NCBI GenBank assembly: GCA_002389045.1
Contig: DGNS01000015.1
Location: 233,290-297,289, forward strand
Source of the DNA: Thiotrichaceae bacterium UBA4486
GTDB lineage: Bacteria; Pseudomonadota; Gammaproteobacteria; Eutrophobiales; Eutrophobiaceae
Reading direction: 5' to 3'
DNA length: 64,000 nt
Below, piece by piece: positions 8,393 to 15,824 of the stretch; the first letter of the stretch is position 1; each line of letters opens with the position of its first letter. The notes beneath the pieces are model-generated. The model worked only from the letters and a program-made list of their open reading frames with translations, searched no databases and had not been told where the DNA came from. Made by a program: the position numbers and the translations under genes.

Positions 8393-8988
8393 TCGATACC
8401 TATAACGACTTTGGTGAATTGTCAGCGTATCACCTCGAGGAGGTGGATTACCGTATCCACAGGCGCGAGGTCGATTCCCGCTACGCGATCATGGCCATTC
8501 ATGGCGGCACTATCGAACGCGGCACCATGAAAATTGCCGATCTCATCGCTGCCGACGATTATGCTTATTACTGTTTTGAAGGCATCCACAACGCTTCCCG
8601 GCATCTGCATATTACCTCCAACCGTTTCAATGAACCCCGCGCGCTGGAAGTTGCGCGCAGTGTCGACACCGTGATCACGGTGCACGGCGCTTACGGCCAG
8701 GCCCGGGAAGTGTATCTTGGAGGACTGGACGAGGAACTGAAAAGCCGGTTTATAGAGGCGCTGCTGTCTGCCGGGTTCGCGGCGCGGCCGGATCCCAGTC
8801 CGACACGCCAGGGCCGCGGTAAATCCAACATCTGCAATCGCGGCCGCTCGGGCCGGGGCGTGCAACTGGAATTACCGCGGGGTTTGAGAAAGTCGCTGTT
8901 TATCAAGCCCTCATTCAGGGACAGTACCTGGCAGCCCGGTGAACGCTTGCAGGATTTTGTCGCGGCAATTCGCACAGCGCTGGATTAG
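8389..8988 (+). CDS. Poly-gamma-glutamate hydrolase family protein (PF05908-like)
   Basis: 199 residues resembling the zinc-dependent phage-type poly-gamma-glutamate hydrolases. Seen: AIHGGTIERGT (first metal motif), YYCFEGI, LHITSNRFNEPRA and VITVHGAYG. Characterised members cut gamma-glutamyl bonds of PGA capsules; in non-PGA bacteria the substrate is unknown. ATGA overlap with the MetX-like gene shows translational coupling. There is no signal peptide, so it is probably cytosolic. It ends convergently with, and overlaps by 4 nt, the minus-strand gene that follows. Confidence 0.75.
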   Translation: MIDTYNDFGELSAYHLEEVDYRIHRREVDSRYAIMAIHGGTIERGTMKIADLIAADDYAYYCFEGIHNASRHLHITSNRFNEPRALEVARSVDTVITVHGAYGQAREVYLGGLDEELKSRFIEALLSAGFAARPDPSPTRQGRGKSNICNRGRSGRGVQLELPRGLRKSLFIKPSFRDSTWQPGERLQDFVAAIRTALD

Positions 8989-9656
8989 CGAGACTGTTTG
9001 AAAACCAGGTATTGCATGGCCAGGGAATTGATCCATGTGGCCAGTTGGTCTGTCCACCCGGGCGCCTGCGCACAGGCCCGCGAGATCTGTATCGACAGCA
9101 TGCCGTCATCCCGCGTTGCCGGTTGTTCCCGGGTTTTTACGATCAGGGCATCCTCGGTTTTGTAGATAATATATTTTTTGCCGGTATCGATATCGTGATA
9201 CACCGACGAGCCGTACTGTGTATCCACCAGCCAGTGGCCCGCATTCAACAAAGCAGATTCGAACGGGTCAAACCAGAGCTCGGGCCTGAGATCGTGTGAC
9301 AGCTTGCGCCGCGTGTTCTGCTCACGCACATCGGTATAACGCCCGGAAAGCCGGTCCAGCCGGTACAATGATTCAAAACCCAGGGTCACGGCCGGCCCTT
9401 TCCATTTCAGAAAGCTGGCATCCAGTTGCCACTGATCGCCATAAACCGGGAATTCCTCCGGGAAACAGAAGTCACCGCTACGGAGCACGGCGATGTAAAC
9501 ATCATCGGCAAAGGCCTTGAATTCGAGTTCGGCCACCGGCTGTTCGATGTTGAAGCGGTCGTAAAGCCAGTACGAGGAAAAGGACAGCAGGGCAACCAGT
9601 ACCAGCACAAACGGAAAGCCGATGACAAGTATGAATTTAAGCAGCCTGCGCAGCAT
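8985..9656 (-). CDS. Membrane-anchored hypothetical protein
   Basis: I do not recognise this family. The 223-residue product begins with a basic stretch (LRRLLK) and one strong hydrophobic segment (about residues 6-28), then a soluble, presumably periplasmic, domain rich in Trp and Tyr. The ATG at 9656 is preferred because GGAAG lies 5 nt upstream; an ATG at 9668 is also in frame. It is transcribed towards the PGA-hydrolase-like gene and away from the AstE-like gene, and its codon use looks like its neighbours. Function unknown. Confidence 0.65.
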   Translation of the reverse strand: MLRRLLKFILVIGFPFVLVLVALLSFSSYWLYDRFNIEQPVAELEFKAFADDVYIAVLRSGDFCFPEEFPVYGDQWQLDASFLKWKGPAVTLGFESLYRLDRLSGRYTDVREQNTRRKLSHDLRPELWFDPFESALLNAGHWLVDTQYGSSVYHDIDTGKKYIIYKTEDALIVKTREQPATRDDGMLSIQISRACAQAPGWTDQLATWINSLAMQYLVFKQSR

Positions 9657-10051
9657 GTGATCTTCCATTCTACAGTCTATCCGGAGATACAGGATTGTAC
9701 CGGACCCGGACATGGCAGGCACGGTTTCGTGTACTGCCACGGCATCGGGTCGTGATGCGCTATGGACGGCGTATGAGGCCGGCTCAACGCTAACGCATAC
9801 CGGCATTGCCCGTCACACGCCGCCGGCCGGGTCCTGCTCCCGATAATAATACTTTACTTCGCCCAAACGCTGACTATAGTTACGCACATTACAGCAGCGG
9901 TGCAAACAATGTATCGTAACAAAACAGTATCGGCCGGAGTGCATCCGGCAACCACTCCCGGTGTGCCTGCAGCGGCGCCCTCATGGACAACCATGCCTGC
10001 GGCGCACGCCGGCCGCGGACACGCCTGAGTTTTACCCCGCTTAACCCCGTC
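9657..10051. other. Intergenic region between divergent genes
   Basis: About 395 bases separate the minus-strand membrane protein from the AstE-like gene. Reading frames exist, and the AstE-like frame is open back to 9983, but no conserved coding signal, RNA or strong hairpin is seen. It presumably holds both promoters; no convincing -35/-10 pair was identified. Confidence 0.4.
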
Positions 10052-11071
10052 ATGTCCGATCCCATACCTGCGCGGAAGGCCGCTGCAGTCAGGCTCCGCT
10101 ATTCGTTCAGGAAAATAATGACCGGCTCGGATCTGTCGCGGCGGCGCTTGCCGCTGATGTCCGCGATCAGCGAGGTTCCGGGTCCCGTGGTCTGGCTGAC
10201 CGCCTGTGGACACGGCGATGAGGTCAGCGGCATCGTGGTCATTCAGGAAATTTTCAGACACATTCGCCGGCGCCTGTGCTGCGGATCCATTTTTGCGTTC
10301 CCGCTGATGAACCCGTTCGGTTTCGAGATGGTGTCCCGGAACATCACCATGAGCAGTGAGGATCTGAATCGCTCTTTCCCGGGCAATCCTGACGGTACCC
10401 TGGGTGAACGTATTGCCGATCTCATCTTTACCAGCATTATCGATACCCGTCCCGACCTGGTTCTGGATCTGCATAATGACTGGATCGAATCCATTCCCTA
10501 TGTATTGTTGGATCACCCGCCCGCTCATGCGCACAGACAGGCTTACCGTGACGCCCGTTCCGCCGCGCGGCAATCGGGCATGTGCGTGGTCGTTGATGAT
10601 GAAGAACTGCACAGCAGTTTGTCGTTCAACCTGCTGCTGAATGATGTCCCGTCGCTGACGCTGGAACTGGGCAAGTCGTATGTGGTCAGTGAATCGAACG
10701 TCAAACACGGTGTCGAGGCAATCGGTAACATACTGGCTTCGCTGGGTCTGTTCGATGAGCGGAAAACGCCTGTCATGTATCCGTTGCCGGAGTGTTATGG
10801 CAAGGGCAGGTTACTTCGCTATAGCGACAAGCCCTATGGTTCCAGAACCGGCATCATCCGTTTCCTGACCAGGCCCGGCGAAGTGGTCAGTTTCGGTCAG
10901 CCACTGGCCCGGATCGTCAATGCCTTCGGCCGTCACCAGGAAACCGTCACGGCCAATCACGATGCCCTGGTGCTGGGTCTGGCGGACTCATCCGCGGCAT
11001 TCCCGGGCATTCCCATCATGTCTTTCGGTGTCCCTGAAGTTTCCGGCCGGAACGGCGTGGCCAGGGGCTAA
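10052..11071 (+). CDS. Succinylglutamate desuccinylase/aspartoacylase-family deacylase
   Basis: An M14-type zinc hydrolase of the AstE/AspA family, which removes acyl groups from N-acyl amino acids. Seen, numbered from 10052: CGHGDE with His54 and Glu57, DLNRSFPG (substrate-binding Asn-Arg), LDLHND with the third zinc ligand His141, and LTLELG with candidate catalytic Glu206, then a C-terminal beta domain. The start is uncertain: ATG 9983 is the longest, and ATG 10118 has AGGA 6 nt upstream but would shorten the family N-terminus. The M42-like peptidase gene begins 4 nt later. Substrate unknown; context suggests an N-acyl or peptide-like metabolite. Confidence 0.8.
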   Translation: MSDPIPARKAAAVRLRYSFRKIMTGSDLSRRRLPLMSAISEVPGPVVWLTACGHGDEVSGIVVIQEIFRHIRRRLCCGSIFAFPLMNPFGFEMVSRNITMSSEDLNRSFPGNPDGTLGERIADLIFTSIIDTRPDLVLDLHNDWIESIPYVLLDHPPAHAHRQAYRDARSAARQSGMCVVVDDEELHSSLSFNLLLNDVPSLTLELGKSYVVSESNVKHGVEAIGNILASLGLFDERKTPVMYPLPECYGKGRLLRYSDKPYGSRTGIIRFLTRPGEVVSFGQPLARIVNAFGRHQETVTANHDALVLGLADSSAAFPGIPIMSFGVPEVSGRNGVARG

Positions 11072-11075
11072 TCCC

Positions 11076-12140
11076 ATGTACCGGCAGGATCCATTCATAG
11101 ATTTATTAAAAGCACTCATCCGCCAACCCAGTGTTGTTGCCGCGGAGCATTCGTTTTTCAGGGTTCTGCAAAGAGAACTCGAGGAACGCGGAGCGAAGGT
11201 GACGTGGTACGAAGGGCTGCTGGTGGCCCAGGGGCGGCGGCCCGATTCGGCCCAGTTTTCCGCACATATCGATCGTCACGGTCTGGTTTGCACGGGGCCG
11301 AATGAATTCCAGTATGCGGCGTTCGTGGCCGGGCACCGCTCCGACCTGCTCGGCAACTCGGTTTCGGAAAAAATGATGATGAAGATTGTTGACCGGTTCC
11401 GCTCGGTGCCGGTTATGGCCTACGAGCCGTGGTCGGGTACGTATCGCGGCGCCGGTATCATTACCCGTGCCTATGTCTGCGAATACCGTAAGAACCTGAT
11501 ATTCGAGGTCGAAGGACTCGAACACCTGGTGGCGGGAACGCCGGTGGCGTTTACTGATCGGCTCAGTCTGACCGACGGTTACCTGAGCGGCCAGCTCGAT
11601 AACGTGCTTACCGCGGCCCATCTGGTCAATCTGTTCAGCCAGGGATTCGAAGGCACGGCTTTTTTCACGGCGCAGGAAGAAACCGGCAGCAGCTGGCGCT
11701 TCCTGCTGGAATGGTTCCGGCGATTCGGCGGCTCCACGGAGCGGTTGATCGTGGTTGATACCAGTCCCTACCCTGACCGCGAATCTGCCGGCCGGCAACA
11801 GGTCGTGCTGCGCCGGCGCGACGTCAACGCCGGATTCCATCCGCAGACCACCGAATGGCTGGAGTCACTCTGTAGAAACAGTGGTATCAGCTATTCTTTC
11901 AAGGACGCCTGGATAGAGGCGAGGAATCTGGAAGCGGCACGGTCCGGCAATGATATACAGTCACTGGGAAGCACCGAACTCGGTCGCATTGTCCAGGCAT
12001 CGAACGGTTTCGTGCAGGGTGCAACGCTGCAGATCCCGACCACCGGTTATCACACCATGCAGGAGTCCTGCAGCCTGGAATCCTGTGAAGCCTTTAACCG
12101 ATTGCTGTTAATGATCGCCGGGCTCGAGCGTGCTATCTGA
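11076..12140 (+). CDS. M42/M20-like metallopeptidase
   Basis: A 354-residue co-catalytic metallopeptidase with every expected ligand visible: His64-x-Asp66 (SAHIDRHG), bridging Asp175 (GQLDN), catalytic Glu201 and metal Glu202 (AQEETGS), Asp228 (VVDTS) and His326 (TGYHTMQE). M42 enzymes are aminopeptidases of short peptides; one relative sits in the NAGGN osmolyte cluster next to an ATP-grasp ligase, as here. The frame is open upstream inside the AstE gene, but the ATG at 11076 fits the family and lies 4 nt after the AstE stop. Likely cytosolic, with a role in turnover of the product of this cluster (inference). Confidence 0.8.
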   Translation: MYRQDPFIDLLKALIRQPSVVAAEHSFFRVLQRELEERGAKVTWYEGLLVAQGRRPDSAQFSAHIDRHGLVCTGPNEFQYAAFVAGHRSDLLGNSVSEKMMMKIVDRFRSVPVMAYEPWSGTYRGAGIITRAYVCEYRKNLIFEVEGLEHLVAGTPVAFTDRLSLTDGYLSGQLDNVLTAAHLVNLFSQGFEGTAFFTAQEETGSSWRFLLEWFRRFGGSTERLIVVDTSPYPDRESAGRQQVVLRRRDVNAGFHPQTTEWLESLCRNSGISYSFKDAWIEARNLEAARSGNDIQSLGSTELGRIVQASNGFVQGATLQIPTTGYHTMQESCSLESCEAFNRLLLMIAGLERAI

Positions 12141-12275
12141 GCAGGGAATTCCGGAAGCACTGAACAGGTTCATCCAGGGCTTGTCCGGGCACGGCATAAA
12201 AAAGGTGATTTTATGTGTCTCCGGGAATCAATCAACAATCTGGCCGCCAGGCCAAATCCATAAAGGGTAATAATT

Positions 12276-14183
12276 ATGAGTAGCAAATCAGCAAACAGGA
12301 ATTCGTCACTGGTCAAGGTGCTGGGTCCGGTCGAAAATCTTGAGAACTATGTCAGTGCGGACTGGTGGCGGCATATCTTCAATGCCAACTATCTGCGCAC
12401 CGATGGCGATGTGGTCGAGGATCCGGAAATCACTGCCAGGGAAATTGACGTGTTTATCGAGGCACTGGCACTGGAGCCAGATTTACAGATACTGGATCTG
12501 TGTTGTGGCCAGGGCCGGCATGCACTGGAACTCGCCCGGCGCGGTTATCAACATGTGTTCGGTCTGGACCGTTCCCATTACCTGATCAACCGTGCCCGCA
12601 AGCTGAACCGGCAGGTCGGCGCCAGCGTGCAATTCAGGGAGGGTGATGCCAGGAAGATGCGATTCAAACGCGACATGTTCGACGTTGTGATCATCCCCGG
12701 TAACAGTTTCGGATATTTTGAATCCCTGAAGGAAGACCGTCGTGTGCTGGAAGAGGTCAAGCGTGTGCTGAAACCCGGTGGCCGGTTGCTGGTGGATGTG
12801 ACCGACGGTCAATACATGCGTGAGAATTTTGAGCCGCGCAGCTGGGAATGGATCGACAAGAACTATTTTGTCTGTCGTGAACGCTCTCTTTCCAAAAGCG
12901 GTGATCAACTGGTGTCCCGGGAAGTGATCACGCATGTCACCAGGGGTGTGATCGCCGATCAGTTCTATGCCGAACGGCTCTATACGCAGCAGGAACTGAC
13001 CCGGCTGCTGAGCGACATCGGCTTCAGTGATGTTTCGGAACATACCAACCTGATGTCGGAGTCCAAGCGCAACCAGGATCTGGGCATGATGGCGCGTCGG
13101 ATCATCATGACGGCGCGCATCGACAAGGACTGGGCGCCGGTCAGGGGCATACGCTCCGCTGAAACTGTCGTGGTCCTGCTCGGTGATCCGGGAAGAACGG
13201 ATCGCGTCAAACCCAACGCCACGTTCGATGAAGATGATTACCGGACCATTGACCTTCTGAAACAGGCATTATCCAGGGTCAAACAGTTTGATTTTATCTA
13301 TCTCAATAACCACCAGAGCCTGTTCGAGGATCTGCAAAAACAACGCGGCAAATGCGCCTTTGTCTTCAATCTCTGTGATGAGGGCTATAACAACGAGGCA
13401 TCGAAGGAACTGCACATCAGTGCCCTGCTGGAAATCCTGGATATTCCGTACACGGGCGGAACGCCGCAGTGTCTTTCCTACTGCTATGACAAATCACTGG
13501 TGCGGGGTATTGCCAACGAAATGGATGTGCCGGTTCCACGTGCGTTTACCATCAAGCCCGAAGATGTCAATTTTATCGAGTTCCCGCTGAGTTTCCCGGT
13601 CATCGTCAAACCGAACTTCGGTGATTCCAGTTTCGGGATCACTGCCAGCAATGTCTGCTATGACATACAGGCACTGGAGAACGCCATCATCCAGGTGCGT
13701 GATCGCTTCGGTTACGACAAACCGATTCTTGTCGAGGAATTTCTGTCCGGCAAGGATCTCAGTGTCGGCATTATCGGCAATCCCACTGTGGGGTATACGG
13801 TGCTGCCCATTATCCATGAAGACTATTCCGCACTGCCCGCGGGGCTGCCGCAGATATGCGGTTACGAGGCCAAGTGGGATCCGTCATCGCCTTACTGGAA
13901 TATCAAATCCGTACCGGCCAATCTGCCCGAGGACGTTGAACGGTTTATGGTAGCCAGTTGCCTGAAACTGTTTGAACGTCTGGACTGCCGTGATTACGCG
14001 CGATTTGACTGGCGACTGGATGCCGATGACGATCCCCGTCTGCTGGAGGTTAACCCGAATCCCGGCTGGTGCTGGGACGGCCACCTGGCCAAGATGGCGG
14101 CATTGCAGGGGATCGACTACAACGACATGCTGAAAATGATCCTGGAAGCCTGCAAGGATCGTCTGGAGTATCAGAAAAACTAA
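12276..14183 (+). CDS. Methyltransferase/ATP-grasp ligase fusion protein
   Basis: 635 residues with two enzyme domains. Residues about 20-285 are a class I SAM methyltransferase: motif I LDLCCGQGRHALELARRG at 73-90, VVIIPGNSFGYF for motif IV, and LKPGGRLLVDV. Residues about 295-635 resemble D-Ala-D-Ala ligases: ELHISALLEILDIPYTG, FPVIVKPNFGDSSFGI (ATP-binding Lys), ILVEEFLSGKDLSVGI and LLEVNPNPG at 589-597 with the metal Glu and Asn. The domain pair predicts methylation and ATP-dependent amide ligation of an amino acid-like substrate. It follows the AstE and M42 genes by 135 nt. No frameshift is seen, so the fusion is real. Substrate unknown. Confidence 0.85.
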   Translation: MSSKSANRNSSLVKVLGPVENLENYVSADWWRHIFNANYLRTDGDVVEDPEITAREIDVFIEALALEPDLQILDLCCGQGRHALELARRGYQHVFGLDRSHYLINRARKLNRQVGASVQFREGDARKMRFKRDMFDVVIIPGNSFGYFESLKEDRRVLEEVKRVLKPGGRLLVDVTDGQYMRENFEPRSWEWIDKNYFVCRERSLSKSGDQLVSREVITHVTRGVIADQFYAERLYTQQELTRLLSDIGFSDVSEHTNLMSESKRNQDLGMMARRIIMTARIDKDWAPVRGIRSAETVVVLLGDPGRTDRVKPNATFDEDDYRTIDLLKQALSRVKQFDFIYLNNHQSLFEDLQKQRGKCAFVFNLCDEGYNNEASKELHISALLEILDIPYTGGTPQCLSYCYDKSLVRGIANEMDVPVPRAFTIKPEDVNFIEFPLSFPVIVKPNFGDSSFGITASNVCYDIQALENAIIQVRDRFGYDKPILVEEFLSGKDLSVGIIGNPTVGYTVLPIIHEDYSALPAGLPQICGYEAKWDPSSPYWNIKSVPANLPEDVERFMVASCLKLFERLDCRDYARFDWRLDADDDPRLLEVNPNPGWCWDGHLAKMAALQGIDYNDMLKMILEACKDRLEYQKN

Positions 14184-14195
14184 CGCCGGGAAAAA

Positions 14196-14513
14196 CTAAC
14201 GGCGGGAATCGGGCCGCCACTGAAAGCGGGATAACGGCACCCGGCCGTTGTCATCGAAGACAATGCCTTCGTCCTCGAGCAGTATGCGCTGGTATTCTTC
14301 GGCGCCGGGTTCGCGACGTGAGCTGATCATACCGCGGGCGTTGATCACCCGGTGCCAGGGTAGCTGAAGATCCCCGGCTGCAGACAGAACCTGACCCACC
14401 AGCCGCGCCTGTCGCGGCAGGCCCGCGAGTGCGGCGATCTGTCCGTAGGTTGCCACCTTGCCGCGCGGGATCTGTTTAACGGCAGTGAGGATGTCGCGAT
14501 ATGAATCCTTCAT
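14196..14513 (-). CDS. Alkyltransferase-like (ATL) DNA-repair protein, MGMT family
   Basis: A 105-residue stand-alone MGMT DNA-binding domain: IPRGKVATYGQIAALAG (recognition helix region) and PWHRVINARG. The active-site Cys of O6-methylguanine transferases (PCHRV) is replaced by Trp, the hallmark of ATL proteins. These bind O6-alkylguanine without repairing it and hand the lesion to nucleotide-excision repair. It is convergent with the fusion gene (12-nt gap). It ends before the small bd-oxidase gene region and is probably independently expressed. Confidence 0.88.
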   Translation of the reverse strand: MKDSYRDILTAVKQIPRGKVATYGQIAALAGLPRQARLVGQVLSAAGDLQLPWHRVINARGMISSRREPGAEEYQRILLEDEGIVFDDNGRVPLSRFQWRPDSRR

Positions 14514-14528
14514 GGGTCGCGGACGGAT

Positions 14529-14645
14529 TCAGGGCAGGATCAATAGCCGCAGGCCATAGGCAAGAAGTGCGGTGACAACCAGGCCGGCGACGTACAAGCC
14601 GATGAACCAGAGCCATCGGGATTTGCGGTTTTCCTGATCCTGCAT
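14529..14645 (-). CDS. DUF2474-like small membrane protein of the bd oxidase locus
   Basis: A 38-residue reading frame on the minus strand, too short for usual callers: MQDQENRKSRWLWFIGLYVA, continuing into a hydrophobic helix that ends RLLILP. Basic residues then a WLWFIGL...GL single transmembrane helix is the pattern of DUF2474 proteins found beside cioAB/cydAB, analogous to CydX. It lies 140 nt downstream of cydB on the same strand. Its likely role is a single-pass accessory subunit stabilising the quinol oxidase. No clear Shine-Dalgarno is present. Recognition rests on pattern and position. Confidence 0.7.
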   Translation of the reverse strand: MQDQENRKSRWLWFIGLYVAGLVVTALLAYGLRLLILP

Positions 14646-14689
14646 GTTGATTAGTTGTGATTCAGTAGTGAGGATATTGTTACTCTGTT

Positions 14690-14785
14690 ATCCCGAACGG
14701 TGTCAAAATGACAGGATCGTGTCATCCCGAACCCGTTCGGCGATGGCCTCAGGGTAAACTCCGTGAGGGATCTTCTTCGAGACAT
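14690..14785. repeat. GTCATCCCGA-type repeat copies downstream of cydB
   Basis: Contains TGTTATCCCGAACGG, AAAATGACA, TGTCATCCCGAACCCG and GAGGGATCTTCTTCGAGACATT, members of the dispersed repeat seen after ychF (6133) and near 34925. The copies alternate in orientation and could fold into hairpins between cydB and the small DUF2474-like gene. Confidence 0.55.
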
Positions 14786-15823
14786 TCAATGTGAATATCC
14801 GGAGTCCATGCGCACCTTGCCGCGAAATACCCAGTACACATACACAGTGTAGGCGAGAATGGTGGGCAACAGGATCACTGCCCCGGCCAGTAACAGAGCC
14901 TGTGCATTCGGCGCCGCCGCGGCTTCATAAAGTGTCAGTGAATAGGGAACCAGGTAGGGAAACAGGCTGATCGCGAGGCCTATGTAACCGAGCAGAAACA
15001 GCAGCACGGCGCAGAAGAAGGGTTTATGCACGGTGTCGCTGCCGCGAATGGCCCTGAACATGGTCATACCGGTCACGGCGACGAGGATCGGGATGGGCGA
15101 CAATGGCAGCAGCCGCGACCAGTCGATATGCGGATAATCTATGCCCCAGCGCATGGCGGCATTGGCATCCAGTAACGGCACCCAGAGACTGACGATGATC
15201 ATGCACAGCAAGACCACAAACATTGAAACCAGGGCCAGTTGCCTGGACCATTGCTGCAGACCGTTTTCAGTTTTGATGATCAGCCAGGTGCTGCCGAGCA
15301 GTGCATAGCCCCAGACCAGCGCACAACCGGTAAAGAAGCTGAACGGCGTCAGCCAGCCGTACATATCCCCGGCAAAACGGCCGTTCTCCAGTTCAATACC
15401 CTGAACGAGCGCTCCGAGGATCAGGCCCTGACTGAAAGCGGCAACCACCGAACCCCAGTGAAAGGCCTGGTCCCAGACCCGTTTCAGGATGCCTTCGGAC
15501 TTGAAACGAAACTCGAAAGCGACGCCGCGGAAGATCAGCGCCACCAGCATGAAGCCGATGGGCATGTATACGGCGGGTAACAGTGCGGCGTAGGCCTTGG
15601 GGAAAACCGCGAACAGGCCGCCGCCGCCAAGCACCAGCCAGGTCTCGTTGCCGTCCCACACCGGTGCCACCGAGGTCATCATGACATCACGATCATGATC
15701 GGAAGGCGCAAAGGGAAACAGAATGCCGAGACCGAGATCGAAACCGTCCAGCAGTACGTACATGAAGACGGCGAGGGCCAGCAGGCCGGCCCAGATCAGG
15801 GGCAGATTGAGTGATTCCATCAT
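14786..15823 (-). CDS. cydB: Cytochrome bd-type quinol oxidase subunit II
   Basis: 345-residue integral membrane subunit with eight or so hydrophobic helices, including MYVLLDGFDLGLGILFPF near the N-terminus and VWDGNETWLVLGGGGLFAVFP, both CydB signatures. It pairs with CydA to form the terminal oxidase that reduces O2 with quinol electrons without pumping protons. It starts 1 nt after the cydA stop, so the two are one operon. The short Q-loop of the partner points to the CioAB (cyanide-insensitive) subgroup; the alternative symbol is cioB. Confidence 0.92.
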   Translation of the reverse strand: MMESLNLPLIWAGLLALAVFMYVLLDGFDLGLGILFPFAPSDHDRDVMMTSVAPVWDGNETWLVLGGGGLFAVFPKAYAALLPAVYMPIGFMLVALIFRGVAFEFRFKSEGILKRVWDQAFHWGSVVAAFSQGLILGALVQGIELENGRFAGDMYGWLTPFSFFTGCALVWGYALLGSTWLIIKTENGLQQWSRQLALVSMFVVLLCMIIVSLWVPLLDANAAMRWGIDYPHIDWSRLLPLSPIPILVAVTGMTMFRAIRGSDTVHKPFFCAVLLFLLGYIGLAISLFPYLVPYSLTLYEAAAAPNAQALLLAGAVILLPTILAYTVYVYWVFRGKVRMDSGYSH

Positions 15824-15824
15824 G

